Origin: Oligoflexia bacterium
Lineage (GTDB): Bacteria; Bdellovibrionota_G; JALEGL01
Assembly: GCA_035326705.1 (NCBI GenBank)
Contig: DAOLES010000004.1
Coordinates: 123,308 to 187,307, forward strand
Direction: 5' to 3'
Length of the DNA: 64,000 nucleotides
Within the stretch, counting starts at the first letter, position 1; each line of letters starts with the position of its first letter. The notes under the pieces were generated by a model that saw only the letters and a program-made list of their open reading frames with translations, did no database searches and was not told the DNA's origin. A program made the position numbers and the translations under genes. Below are positions 9,047 to 18,201 of the stretch, piece after piece.

Positions 9047-9706
9047 TTAATCTAAGTTAAGGTAATTCAAACCCGACTTCACTTCAGAAATTTTTCTAAT
9101 CAATAAGTCTATGTTGTCAGGGTTGTTTTCAAAGTCATTTTTATCAGTATTACAAACAATGACGGGACATAGAGAGAAATGAAAAAAGAAAGTTTGAAAA
9201 GCATGCACCACTTTTTCTAAATAATTTTTGGGTAAGAGCAAGGCCAAGTCTTCATCTTTTTGGGCAATTCTTTTAATCAAAGTGTCTGTGCTGGCCTGCA
9301 AATAAATAACAACATCAGGGGTGGCGGCGGTTCCCTTAAGCAAACCATAAACTTTTTCATACAGAGCAAATTCTTGCGGTTCTAAAGTTAAAGATGCAAA
9401 CAAACGATCTTTATGAAACAAGTAATCACATAAAGTGTACTGAGAAAATAAGTCTGGTTGACTGCAATCGACTTGTTGTTGAAAACGTGACATCAGAAAA
9501 AACAACTGCACTTGAAAAGCATATTTTTCCATGTTGTTATAAAAAGAGGGTAAAAAGGGATTGTCCGTATCTTTGATGGTTTGAGCAGAAAGTCTTTCTG
9601 CCAAAGCAGAAATCAATTGGCTTTTGCCAACTCCAATAGGCCCCTCTACTGCAATATACTTTCCCTTCACAGCTTTAGTGTTATCACCCCAAGCACTGCG
9701 CGTCAC
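9047..9706 (-). CDS. Deoxynucleoside kinase family protein
   Basis: A deoxynucleoside kinase-type P-loop protein (deoxyadenosine/deoxyguanosine kinase branch) that would phosphorylate salvaged deoxynucleosides. The Walker A motif GPIGVGKS is at residues 22-29. The segment with FQVQLFFLMSRFQQQ, then VIYLQASTDTLIKRIAQKDED, gives the family's helix and the LID arginine region. At 219 residues it has the usual length. It lies in a minus-strand run after rsmA and before the small membrane protein. Substrate preference cannot be read safely. Confidence 0.85.
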   Translation of the reverse strand: MTRSAWGDNTKAVKGKYIAVEGPIGVGKSQLISALAERLSAQTIKDTDNPFLPSFYNNMEKYAFQVQLFFLMSRFQQQVDCSQPDLFSQYTLCDYLFHKDRLFASLTLEPQEFALYEKVYGLLKGTAATPDVVIYLQASTDTLIKRIAQKDEDLALLLPKNYLEKVVHAFQTFFFHFSLCPVIVCNTDKNDFENNPDNIDLLIRKISEVKSGLNYLNLD

Positions 9707-9782
9707 GGAAATATTGATAAAAGTACGATGTGATATTTAAGGCCATAAACTAGGGCTAGATGGTTTAGGAAAACTATACTTT

Positions 9783-10607
9783 TTAAGCTGCGTGTAGGCA
9801 TTTGAATAAATTCATCCAATCCAGAAGTCTCAAATTTTCTGGACGCTGTTCCAAAATACTATGATCCAGACTCTCAACTGGGTAGTTGTTTTGTTTAAGC
9901 GTGCTGCGTAGCATTTTGCGACGTTGAGAAAAAACCACTTTAATCAAATTAAAAAAAGCCTCTTCATCTGTAATGAAATGTTCTTGTAAAAGACTGATTT
10001 TTTTAGGGCTTAATTTAACCAAACGTGAATCTACTTTGGGTCTAGGATGAAAAGATGTAGGTGGGATAATGGGTCCTGCTTCAACGTCATAATAGCACTG
10101 CAACCACACTGTTAATCGCCCGTAATTTTTAGTGTTTTCTTTAGCGCAAATCCGTTCTACAAATTCTCTTTGCAAAAGAAAGCACAAGCTTCCCAACTGG
10201 TGACGACGCTCAAACAAGATTTCAATAATGGGGGTGGTGATAGAATAGGGTAAGTTGGCAATCACCCAAGGTTTTTCTTTGTCTTTGAAATAAGAAGACA
10301 AATCAAAATTCCACGTTAAAATATCATGCTCTAGACAATTAAAATTAGGATAAGTCACAAAATGCTCGTGCAAAAAAGGAATAAGGTCTTTGTCTTTTTC
10401 AATGCATAAAAAAGGATGGGCTTGGTTTAAAATAACTTCGGTCATGGCGCCCAAACCGGGACCAATTTCTATAACAGGACAGTTTGGTGTTGGGTCAGCA
10501 AAGCGATAAATTTTTTCAGCAGAAGCAAGGTTAACCAAAAAATTTTGCCCCAATTTTTTCTTGGGCCAAGTACCTAAACGATCCAATATTTTTTTAGGAT
10601 TTTCCAT
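9783..10607 (-). CDS. rsmA: 16S rRNA dimethyladenosine transferase RsmA (KsgA)
   Basis: SAM-dependent enzyme that dimethylates the two adjacent adenosines in the 3' terminal helix of 16S rRNA. KKLGQNFLVN opens the protein, IEIGPGLGAMTEVIL is SAM motif I, and the catalytic motif is NLPYSITTPII. The C-terminal helical domain, with FSQRRKMLRSTLK, is complete. Its 274 residues are typical. tsaD ends six bases upstream, so the two form an operon; both act on the translation machinery. Confidence 0.96.
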   Translation of the reverse strand: MENPKKILDRLGTWPKKKLGQNFLVNLASAEKIYRFADPTPNCPVIEIGPGLGAMTEVILNQAHPFLCIEKDKDLIPFLHEHFVTYPNFNCLEHDILTWNFDLSSYFKDKEKPWVIANLPYSITTPIIEILFERRHQLGSLCFLLQREFVERICAKENTKNYGRLTVWLQCYYDVEAGPIIPPTSFHPRPKVDSRLVKLSPKKISLLQEHFITDEEAFFNLIKVVFSQRRKMLRSTLKQNNYPVESLDHSILEQRPENLRLLDWMNLFKCLHAA

Positions 10608-10613
10608 GTCTGT

Positions 10614-11618
10614 TTAAAATAACATACTGGCTTTTGGCGCTTGGTCAAAGCTATCACAGTGACCTTGCTTAAGTTTAGGATAGCCGGCCGCAGCAATCAT
10701 CACGGCATTGTCTGTACACAGGTGAAAATCAGGAACAAAAAAATCAAGTTGATGTTGTTGAGAAAATTGGGCGAGGGATTCTCTTAATAAACTATTGCGA
10801 GCCACACCCCCACATAATAAAAGTGATTTTGGAGCTAGATCCTTAATGGCAAAGTCCAAAGGATAAAGAATCATGTCCACCAAAGCTTGTTGAAAACTGG
10901 CGGCCAAATCATGCGTGTGCTGATGTAAATGATCTTGATGATCTCTAACGTGGTAGGCCAAAGAGGTTTTGATGCCACTAAAACTGTATTCATAGGCTTT
11001 GGGATTTTGCTCAAGTTTGGTGCGAGGAAATTTTACAAATTTTTTGTTGCCGTTTTGTGCGGCTTTTTCAATGGCCGGTCCACCAGGAAAACCTAAGTTT
11101 AAAATTTGCGCAGCTTTGTCAAAGGCCTCACCTACGGCATCATCTCGAGTGTAGCCCACCAACTCATAATTCCCAGGTTCTTTGACATAATAGATATGTG
11201 AGTGGCCACCAGAAACAACTAGGCCAAGAGCAGGGTAATGTTGTTCTTGGGTTAACATCATGGCAGAAGCCAAATGCCCTTCAATATGGTGCACACCCAC
11301 AAAGGGAATGCTGTTAGCAAAGGCCAAGCTTTTGGCAAAGGTATAGCCCACCAAGAGTGAACCAATGAGGCCAGGCCCTTGGGTAACGGCAATGCCGTCT
11401 ATATTTTTGAGAGATAAGTTTGCATCGGATAAAGCTTTTTCAATAACCGGGTAAATGGCTTTGACATGGCTGCGAGAAGCCAATTCAGGAACCACGCCAC
11501 CAAAAATTTCATGGTCATCAAATTGACTGACAATCACAGATGACAAGATATCTTGCCCATCTTTTAAAACCGCAGCAGCGGTTTCATCGCAAGAACTTTC
11601 TATGCCCAAAATATTCAT
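10614..11618 (-). CDS. tsaD: tRNA N6-adenosine threonylcarbamoyltransferase TsaD
   Basis: TsaD transfers threonylcarbamoyl from its adenylate to A37 of ANN-decoding tRNAs, working with TsaB and TsaE. The protein starts MNILGIESSCDETAAAV. The metal-binding HHIEGH lies in the ASKH fold, GGHSHIYYV and LLCGGVARNSLLRE are family blocks, and FVPDFHLCTDNAVMIA closes the fold. I chose the ATG at 11618 because the family begins right there. An upstream ATG at 11642 would add eight unconserved residues, and neither start has a strong SD. Confidence 0.95.
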   Translation of the reverse strand: MNILGIESSCDETAAAVLKDGQDILSSVIVSQFDDHEIFGGVVPELASRSHVKAIYPVIEKALSDANLSLKNIDGIAVTQGPGLIGSLLVGYTFAKSLAFANSIPFVGVHHIEGHLASAMMLTQEQHYPALGLVVSGGHSHIYYVKEPGNYELVGYTRDDAVGEAFDKAAQILNLGFPGGPAIEKAAQNGNKKFVKFPRTKLEQNPKAYEYSFSGIKTSLAYHVRDHQDHLHQHTHDLAASFQQALVDMILYPLDFAIKDLAPKSLLLCGGVARNSLLRESLAQFSQQHQLDFFVPDFHLCTDNAVMIAAAGYPKLKQGHCDSFDQAPKASMLF

Positions 11619-11789
11619 TCTTTGCAGGCATACGATGTGCATCAAAAGAAGTCAATAACAATAAAGTAATGCTTATGCTTGGCTGATGGCAGTGTTTTGG
11701 GACAATTTTGAATTTGGAAAGTTCATACAGTATGTGCTAGCGTCAAGGTATTATCTAATCAAAATTCTTGAATTTTAAAGGGGGAGACA

Positions 11790-12209
11790 ATGTTTTGTGA
11801 ACTAATGAATGGAATAGCTTTTTTTGCTGACAATAGTTATTAGGGCATGTTCTGGCAATGGATGAAAAAGTTTAAATTTTTTCTGGCAGCATCCTCAAGA
11901 TGAAAGTGATGCATTTTCATTAATTGGCAGTGATGCCATTTTGCCAACGGTTGCAATAGATGGCCAAGGTAACACCATTGTAGTTTGGACACAAACTGCC
12001 AGCAATCGTTATGAACAGGTGTTTATGGCCCAGAAGAAAACGGTTCTTGGACTCATCCTCCCGAAATTGATGATGCTATTTCTTTTACAGGTTCTGGCTT
12101 GGCCGCATTTGTCGATGTGGCTATGAATGCAAATGGTCAAACGGCGCTTACCTGGTACCAAGGAATCAGTGGCGAGAATAAAACTTTTATCAGTGAATAC
12201 ACCAACTAA
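11790..12209 (+). pseudogene. Decayed lipoprotein gene with frameshifts
   Basis: A good SD (AAAGGGGGAGA) precedes an ATG at 11790, then the reading is broken by several lesions. In the frame of 11881, residues LLTIVIRACSGNG look like a signal with lipobox, followed by a stop at 11863. After that the same frame gives WQHPQDESDAFSLIGSDAIL and PTVAIDGQGNTIVVWTQ. Near 12035 the frame shifts, and the next frame continues as WTHPPEIDDAISFTGSGLAA and ALTWYQGISGENKTFISEY to a TAA at 12207. The AxDxxGNxxVVW pattern occurs in repeat-containing secreted proteins. At least three lesions are needed to join the pieces, so this is a remnant and not sequencing error at one site. Confidence 0.6.
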
Positions 12210-12366
12210 GTAAAATACATTTTATTTTGAAATATTTAGCTGCTGATTTAATGCTCATAGGTTTTAATGCAAGTATTTGAATTTTAATAAGAAAAAAATG
12301 GCTTCATTATTGCATGGTGTTAATAAAGTACGTATCGGTTTTAGGGAAATAAAAAGGAGATGAAAG

Positions 12367-13125
12367 ATGTTTAAGTTCAATAAAATAATAGCGTTAATGA
12401 TTTGTTTAAATCTAAGCTTGGCTGGGTGTGGAGGTAAAAAAGCAACATCTGAAGTGAAAGAGAGTCAAAATAATAACACCAATAATCCTGTTCCTGAGTA
12501 TAACTGGATTGATTCTATTGAAACCCAAGTCTTAGCGGACACACAAATTCAATTTAATTACAATCTAAATGAGGATACATTTTCTGAACTCGAATTAAAG
12601 CATACCATAACGTTTGAAGAACATAGCGCCGCTCAGATCAATTGGGGATATTATCCTTACAATGGTAACTTTATAGGGGAGTTTCCTCGTTATACGCAAG
12701 TGGGTACGATTGTGCTTGAAGGGCCAGTTACAGCATTAAGTTTGAGGTTGCAAGACTCTCAGTATGAAAGTGTGCATGTTAATATTTGTACAATGGCAAA
12801 AGTTGATGGGGAAGAGTTTGATTTGGGATGCATAGAAGGTGTAGAATTGTTCCGTGAAACTGGTATTTACAGCATTGGCGGTACGGTTAGTAACTTACAA
12901 GACAATGTAACACTTTTGGTTCAATTTGATCAGTATTATGACATGATTTTTCTTGAAAACAACGGTACTTTTACATTACCGGGTTGGTATGCGTCAGGAA
13001 CGGAGTTTGAAGTGTATTTATTTGCAGTCAGCCCAGCTATACAAAGTTGCGCCATGACCGAAGGTGGTGGCGTTCGTACCGTAGGCACGCAAAATATTAC
13101 AGATATTAAGTTTGAGTGTAATTAA
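12367..13125 (+). CDS. Hypothetical lipoprotein
   Basis: A 252-residue lipoprotein: residues 1-20 form a signal ending in the lipobox LAGC (Cys20). A good SD (AAAAAGGAG) precedes it. The mature region starts with a Lys/Ser/Asn-rich linker of about 25 residues. It then continues as a probable beta-rich domain with scattered cysteines (NICTMAK, DLGCIEG, SCAMTEG, KFECN) that could form disulfides. The C-terminal segment YSIGGTVSNLQDNVTLLVQF resembles the repeat found in many secreted beta-sandwich lipoproteins. No enzyme motif is visible. It follows the decayed lipoprotein gene and may be related in role, which I infer only from position. Confidence 0.7.
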   Translation: MFKFNKIIALMICLNLSLAGCGGKKATSEVKESQNNNTNNPVPEYNWIDSIETQVLADTQIQFNYNLNEDTFSELELKHTITFEEHSAAQINWGYYPYNGNFIGEFPRYTQVGTIVLEGPVTALSLRLQDSQYESVHVNICTMAKVDGEEFDLGCIEGVELFRETGIYSIGGTVSNLQDNVTLLVQFDQYYDMIFLENNGTFTLPGWYASGTEFEVYLFAVSPAIQSCAMTEGGGVRTVGTQNITDIKFECN

Positions 13126-13324
13126 TTTTGGATGAAAAAAAATTGTAACGCAGTTTCTGAGCCAGTGCTGCGCTACAAAATATTTTATTATCATTAAATT
13201 TATAGATGATAATGGAAGATAAATTATCGCACTCACTTTTTAAAACTTCAATATACCTATTTATAAGTTGGTTGATTGTTGAGTTTGTCTTGTGGTATAG
13301 GGCGACAAAACAAGGGGATAATAC

Positions 13325-14347
13325 ATGTTAAAGAAATCTATTGTATTAGGAATTATTTTATCTAACTCAGTACTTTTTGCGCAAGGGAATAGACCTCAGA
13401 TTTCTATTCCAGTTGTGCATCTGGTTTCAGATTACCATACCTATGAAGCGTGCAAGGAAAAGCGCAAAGAAATTTTACTGCAAGCCAACGAAGGTGAAGT
13501 TTTTGCCGGTTTTGAAGGACTTTATGATAAACAGCATATTCAATACCTTGTTGAAGGCATAGGAGGTTTTCAGTTTAACTTGAGCTCCGGTAATCAAATT
13601 TATCCAATAGAAAATATAGATGTATACAAAGCAGGTCGAGTGCTTAGCTTGCTGCAAGCTTTGGACCGTACCATTCATGTTCGAATGGCTGAATTGCAAA
13701 AAAAATCCAATGGGCAACCCTATGATCAACAAAAAATCAATTTTTTTGGTGAACGTCTGGGAGTAAAATTTTCTGAACTGAACAATATATATGCTGGTGA
13801 TGAACGGTTGAGAAAAAAGTTTGAAGAGTTTTTAGGAATAAGTTTGATAATGTATGTGCAAAACGGACAACAAATCAGTAAGGCAGTGCAATCAAGGTAT
13901 CCAAATATTTTAAATTTTATTAATACCATTAATAAAGATTTTTTTTGGGATGAGATTCGTCCTAAGAGTAACAATAACTTTTTTTCAAGTTATATAAATG
14001 AGGTTTTTGAAACGCTATCTGGGGATTTAAAAAACAAAAGTGTTATTTTAGATTCGGTGATGATTGCCAAAGCAAAGGCCAAGGCATTGGAGCTTGCTGG
14101 TTTAAAAGAATCAAGAGATAACTATGCACGTTCACAACCCGAATATTGGTTGTACACCATCTATTGGCGCAACCAAATGTTTATTGAAGCGTTTGATCGT
14201 ATGTACACTCAATGGAGAAATAGTGCCGACAACAAAGATAAAGATATTTATTTAATTGTTGGAGCAGATCATATCCAAGACCTTCATGACAAAATAAAAT
14301 TTCGTTACGCAATCAATGCCAAAATTGACACCTCTTGCCACGACTAA
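13325..14347 (+). CDS. Secreted protein, possibly TraB/TIKI-like
   Basis: A 340-residue protein with a signal peptide (cleavage likely after LFAQ, residue 20). I do not recognise it with certainty. The pattern has features of the TraB/Tiki/EreA metal-dependent superfamily: an N-terminal strand and His (PVVHLVSDYHT), a following Glu (AGFEGLYD), an Arg-Asn helix (YWRNQMFIEAF), and a late hydrophobic strand with His (DIYLIVGADHIQDL). The middle is helical and charged. If correct it would be a periplasmic hydrolase-fold protein. The spacing is unusual, so this is a weak call. It is monocistronic, with its own upstream gap of about 200 bases. Confidence 0.6.
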   Translation: MLKKSIVLGIILSNSVLFAQGNRPQISIPVVHLVSDYHTYEACKEKRKEILLQANEGEVFAGFEGLYDKQHIQYLVEGIGGFQFNLSSGNQIYPIENIDVYKAGRVLSLLQALDRTIHVRMAELQKKSNGQPYDQQKINFFGERLGVKFSELNNIYAGDERLRKKFEEFLGISLIMYVQNGQQISKAVQSRYPNILNFINTINKDFFWDEIRPKSNNNFFSSYINEVFETLSGDLKNKSVILDSVMIAKAKAKALELAGLKESRDNYARSQPEYWLYTIYWRNQMFIEAFDRMYTQWRNSADNKDKDIYLIVGADHIQDLHDKIKFRYAINAKIDTSCHD

Positions 14348-14424
14348 TTTTTTAATCAATATCTGAGAGTAAAAGGTTTTTTATTCCCACAAAACACTAG
14401 AAATACTTATCAGTTTAAATCAAC

Positions 14425-15219
14425 CTAGTTGAGTTGCTTTGAAGCTTTTGTGGCTACATCAGTGTTAGGGCATTGGCTGACCACTTCACTGTAAAACAGT
14501 TTGGCTTCATTGCTTTTTTTCAAAGCTTCAAAGCCTTTGCCTTGCATGAACAAAGCCGCACATTTTTTACTGCTGCTGGCATACTGTTTGGCCACTATAT
14601 CAAAAGTTTTGATGGCTCTGGCAAATTTTCCTAATGCAAAGTAGCTTTCGCCCATCCAGTAATAAGCATTGGCAGCTAGCTTGTCTTTTGGATACAATTG
14701 AATAAAATTTTCAAAAGCACTTATGGCTTGCGGGTAGTTTTTATCTTTTTGATAGTAGGATAAAGCTTGATCATAAGCTTGCTGAGCCGATTGTTTTTTT
14801 GTGTTTGAGTTATTGGGAGCATTTGAGCTGGTATTGTTTGAGTTTTCTTTTGCGCTTGGATTACTCTCCATTTCATTTAAACGAAACTGTGCATCTTTAA
14901 AGAAGTTTTTTTGGTTTTCTTCAAAAATTTCCATTTGCCGTTTAAAAAATTCAATTTCTCCTTTGAGAATTTGAATTTCATTGCGTAAGTCTTCAATTAA
15001 AACTGAGGTGTCCGCTTGGTGTTGTTTAAATTTTTCATTAATGGCTTTAACTTCATTTAAGCTTTGCGCATTGGCTTGATTGAAACTATTGATCTGATCA
15101 ATTTGTGTTTGCATGCTTTTGATTTTTTCATCAGTTTTTTTATTGTTGCTAAACAGTTGTGCGCTACTCAAAGAAAGCGTGGCAATTAAAAAACTTAAAA
15201 AATATTTTATGACGGTCAT
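14425..15219 (-). CDS. cpoB: Tol-Pal system protein CpoB (YbgF-like)
   Basis: A periplasmic protein of 264 residues with three parts: a signal peptide (about 1-20), a long charged coiled coil (about 28-115), then an Asn/Ser linker and a C-terminal TPR block. The TPR block starts AQQAYDQALSYYQKDKNY and repeats about every 37 residues. This layout is that of CpoB/YbgF, which links Tol-Pal to peptidoglycan synthesis. Pal lies about 630 bases upstream on the same strand with one membrane protein between. TolQ, TolR, TolA and TolB are not in the window. Confidence 0.85.
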   Translation of the reverse strand: MTVIKYFLSFLIATLSLSSAQLFSNNKKTDEKIKSMQTQIDQINSFNQANAQSLNEVKAINEKFKQHQADTSVLIEDLRNEIQILKGEIEFFKRQMEIFEENQKNFFKDAQFRLNEMESNPSAKENSNNTSSNAPNNSNTKKQSAQQAYDQALSYYQKDKNYPQAISAFENFIQLYPKDKLAANAYYWMGESYFALGKFARAIKTFDIVAKQYASSSKKCAALFMQGKGFEALKKSNEAKLFYSEVVSQCPNTDVATKASKQLN

Positions 15220-15321
15220 GGTTAGTGCTCCTCAATTGTTTTATGAATGTATAGTTTAAAGAAGAAAGTTAAAAAAGTGAAGTTATGAAAAATGTTTTAA
15301 TACTAAGATAGTTTAAGGCAC

Positions 15322-15792
15322 TTACTGAAATTGATAACCGCCAAAGAACCTGCTTAAAAAACGTTTGCTTGGAAATGAAAGTGCGTAGGCTATAAGCATG
15401 ATGCAAGCAAAGTAAAAATAGTGGGCTATGTTTTTTGTGAAAAAAGCTATACTAAAACCAAACAGTGCTACAGCTTCAAGTAAAGCCAAGCGAATGGTTA
15501 AAGGTATGAATAATCTTTCTAAAATAGGCAAGGTCATTTCTTTTTTCATTTTACCCATATCTACCGCCCTATTAAATTCCTCAATGTTTTCAATTAAGAG
15601 CTTTTTAGGGATAATTATACTTAGGGTTAAGACCGCCATAACAGCAAAAGCAAGCGCCAACTGAGGTCCGGGAATGCTTTGAGAAAAGTCAAAAAATGTA
15701 TCAGGTTGGCTGTAAAGAACAAAAAACAAAGGCCCTTGCGAAAACAAGATAGCAACCCAAACGATTCTAAGGGTGAATAGAAACTTTTTCAT
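15322..15792 (-). CDS. Hypothetical membrane protein
   Basis: A 156-residue protein with about four hydrophobic segments (roughly 8-28, 42-62, 98-117 and 122-140). They are separated by a charged loop, IENIEEFNRAVDMGKMKKE. It lies between pal and cpoB on the same strand, separated from pal by a strong terminator, so it probably has its own promoter. No family is recognised. Confidence 0.6.
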   Translation of the reverse strand: MKKFLFTLRIVWVAILFSQGPLFFVLYSQPDTFFDFSQSIPGPQLALAFAVMAVLTLSIIIPKKLLIENIEEFNRAVDMGKMKKEMTLPILERLFIPLTIRLALLEAVALFGFSIAFFTKNIAHYFYFACIMLIAYALSFPSKRFLSRFFGGYQFQ

Positions 15793-15795
15793 ATT

Positions 15796-15830
15796 AAAAA
15801 AACCCTCTAAGCATCTTGATGCTTAGAGGG
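15796..15830 (-). terminator. Rho-independent terminator of pal
   Basis: On the minus strand a perfect 13-bp stem starts CCCTCTAAGCATC (loop of two bases) and is followed by seven Ts. It lies 18 bases after the pal stop codon. Confidence 0.9.
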
Positions 15831-15847
15831 TATATGTAATAAAGAAC

Positions 15848-16357
15848 TTATTGAGAAACAGTGAATTCAACTCTACGGTTTTTTGACCAAGCGGCTTCAC
15901 CTGTGCTTGGATCGCTAGGACGCTCTTCTCCATAGCTAACAGGGTTTAAGCGGTCCGCTGAAACGCCTAAGCGTTGGATGTATTCTTGAACACTGCGAGC
16001 ACGTCTTTCACCCAAAGCCAAGTTGTACTCATTGCTGCCACGCTCATCGGTGTGCCCTTCAATGGTTAAAGAAATGGATGATTGAGCATTCATTGCTGCT
16101 GCAATTTCTTGCAATAAAGTTCTGCTTTCTGCGCTGAGTGTAGATTGATCAAATTCAAAATAAATTACAGGCATATTGGCTAAGATGCCTTGATCAGCCG
16201 TACCAGCAGTTTCTTCTGTAGGCTCTTCAACATTTGCCTGTTCTTCTGCAGTAGGAGGTGTCTCAACCTCGGATGCTTTCTTTTTTCCACACGAACTTAA
16301 ACCTACAACTGTTAAACATAGGCATAATACCATAGCCAAATACTGACGTTGAAACAT
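15848..16357 (-). CDS. pal: Peptidoglycan-associated lipoprotein Pal
   Basis: An outer-membrane lipoprotein that binds peptidoglycan through an OmpA-like domain and links to the Tol complex. The start is set at the ATG at 16357 because GGGAGG lies six bases before it; an upstream in-frame start would add seven residues. In this 169-residue form the lipobox is LSSC (Cys23). It is followed by an acidic Glu/Thr linker and the OmpA domain from about residue 58. The ligand-binding motif region has EGHTDERGSNEYNLALGERR and ends KNRRVEFTVSQ. It is transcribed divergently from nusA. Confidence 0.96.
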   Translation of the reverse strand: MFQRQYLAMVLCLCLTVVGLSSCGKKKASEVETPPTAEEQANVEEPTEETAGTADQGILANMPVIYFEFDQSTLSAESRTLLQEIAAAMNAQSSISLTIEGHTDERGSNEYNLALGERRARSVQEYIQRLGVSADRLNPVSYGEERPSDPSTGEAAWSKNRRVEFTVSQ

Positions 16358-16812
16358 GAATCCTCCCTTGTTATTCAAGCCTTTTACTTGAATAATTTAG
16401 TCCCATTCAAAACACCTTAATTATGGTGAATGGGGATGTTAAAAATACCCAAAACGATGGGCCAAGATGTCTAAATCAGAGATTAAGGAAACAATGAAAA
16501 AAAGTCAATGATTTCCCTTGCATTTTAACCCAACAAACGTTTATAAGGATAAACAAATGGGCCGTGAGGCCTATTTTTTTTATCCCTAAGTGTTGTGGGT
16601 AAATGGTTTAGACCTTTTGAGTAGATAAGGCATTGCTCTGTATACTCTGACCATAAAAGGTATTGCCAAGTGGGCGACATAGAATGTACTAAATCATTGC
16701 AAGGGAAGGCCTTGCGTTTCACAAGTACAGGTTTAAAGCTTGTCTAAGAACGCGTCTTGGACAAGAGGGAGAAAGTATTTTTCCCAGTGAAAACAGAAAT
16801 GAGGAAACGACA
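16358..16812. other. Divergent pal/nusA intergenic region
   Basis: These 455 bases hold no convincing gene. rimP, which usually precedes nusA, is absent from this position. The part before nusA contains several stem-loops, listed separately. The stretch 16510-16690 could hold an unrecognised RNA, but I see no clear fold. Confidence 0.5.
16699..16765 (+). promoter_or_regulatory. Stem-loops in the nusA leader
   Basis: A 6-bp stem GCAAGG / CCTTGC (16699-16715) is followed by a strong 11-bp stem at 16739-16765 (CTTGTCTAAGA, loop ACGCG, TCTTGGACAAG, one mismatch). There is no T-run after it. NusA operons are often autoregulated through leader structures, so a regulatory role is plausible but not shown. 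Confidence 0.4.
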
Positions 16813-18165
16813 ATGTTTAAAGGATTAAATCGCGAAATTGAGCAGCTGGCCAAAGACAAAGGTATTGATAAAAATCTAATCATTGAAGCCGTGCAAAGTG
16901 CATTTTTAACGGCAGCCAAGAAAAAATTTGGGGCTGAAAAAGATATTGAAGCGCATTTTAATGAACAAGAAGAAGAAATAGAATTGTTCGAGTTTAAAAA
17001 CGTGGTTGAGCATGTTGAAGATGAAAACAATGAAATTACCTTTGCTGAAGCAAAGTTGCATGACCCTGAGTGTGAATTGGGTGACAGCATTGGTTTAAAA
17101 ATGAACTCAGAAGAGCTGGGAAGAATTGCAGCCCAAACTGCCAAGCAAGTTATCATTCAAAAAATCCGCGATGCTGAAACCGATATTATATATGAAGAGT
17201 ATAAAGATAGAGTGGGCTCTTTGATTACGGGAATTGTTCGTCGTTTTGAGCGTGGCAATATCATTATTGATTTGGGGCGGGCTGAAGCACTTTTACCGCA
17301 ATCCCAACAAGTACCTAAAGAGATTTTTAGACCGGGTGATAGAATTCAAGGTTATGTGATGGATATCCGTAAAACCCCTAGGGGCACCGAGATTATTATT
17401 TCGCGTGCACACGAAGGTTTGTTGATTAAATTGTTTGAAAATGAAGTGCCAGAAATTTATGAAGGTATTGTTAGTATTAAATCTGCTGCTCGTGAACCTG
17501 GTGTCAGAGGAAAGATTGCTGTATATTCCAAGGATTCTGATGTAGATCCTGTGGGTGCTTGTGTCGGAATGAAAGGCTCAAGAGTACAAGCTGTGGTGCA
17601 AGAGTTGCGTGGCGAAAAAATTGATATTGTTGCTTACAATGTTGATATGGCCCAGTTCATTTGCAATGCTATTGCACCTGCTGAAGTGAGCAGAGTTGTT
17701 CTGGATGAAGCCAACAAGCGACTTGATTTGGTTGTAGCAGATGATCAACTGTCTTTGGCTATTGGTAAAAAAGGTCAAAACGTACGTTTAGCGACCAAGC
17801 TAACCGGTTGGCATGTAGACATTCACAGTGAAACAAAAATGAAAGAAATGGCGGATCAGGATAAAAATCGTTTATCTTCCATTGAGGGGATCAGTGAGAC
17901 CATGTCCGAATTATTGTACGGTCAGGGGGTTACAACTCCAGAAGCCTTGGTTGAAAATGAATCAGAAAAGATTGCTACAGCAACTGGCTTGGATGTTAAT
18001 AAAGTAGAAGCTTTGCAAGAGTCAGCTAAAGAGTGGTTGGCATCAGAAGAAAGCCAAAGTGTATCACAAGCACAAAGTGATGAAAACTTGCAAGATCAGT
18101 CAGAGATAGTAGAACAAGAAACAGAACTTGAAGATGATCAAGAGCCGGTATTAGACCAAGCTTAA
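16813..18165 (+). CDS. nusA: Transcription termination/antitermination factor NusA
   Basis: NusA binds RNA polymerase and nascent RNA to control pausing, termination and antitermination. The N-terminal polymerase-binding domain starts MFKGLNREIEQLAKDKGI. An S1 domain follows (VGSLITGIVRRFERGNIIID, about 137-200). Two KH domains come next, with DPVGACVGMKGSRVQAVVQE and LAIGKKGQNVRLATKL. A helix-hairpin-helix segment lies near residue 365, and the tail is acidic and Gln-rich. The 450 residues match the family. SD GAGGAAA precedes the ATG. infB follows after 36 bases; the small ylxR gene often found between them is missing. Confidence 0.96.
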   Translation: MFKGLNREIEQLAKDKGIDKNLIIEAVQSAFLTAAKKKFGAEKDIEAHFNEQEEEIELFEFKNVVEHVEDENNEITFAEAKLHDPECELGDSIGLKMNSEELGRIAAQTAKQVIIQKIRDAETDIIYEEYKDRVGSLITGIVRRFERGNIIIDLGRAEALLPQSQQVPKEIFRPGDRIQGYVMDIRKTPRGTEIIISRAHEGLLIKLFENEVPEIYEGIVSIKSAAREPGVRGKIAVYSKDSDVDPVGACVGMKGSRVQAVVQELRGEKIDIVAYNVDMAQFICNAIAPAEVSRVVLDEANKRLDLVVADDQLSLAIGKKGQNVRLATKLTGWHVDIHSETKMKEMADQDKNRLSSIEGISETMSELLYGQGVTTPEALVENESEKIATATGLDVNKVEALQESAKEWLASEESQSVSQAQSDENLQDQSEIVEQETELEDDQEPVLDQA

Positions 18166-18201
18166 TGACTGAGGTTTGCACCAAGTTTAAAGAGAGTTAA
18201 C

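Noticed and set aside
16525..16722. 65-codon minus-strand ORF between pal and nusA
   Set aside because: No SD, no family pattern, and composition unlike neighbouring proteins.
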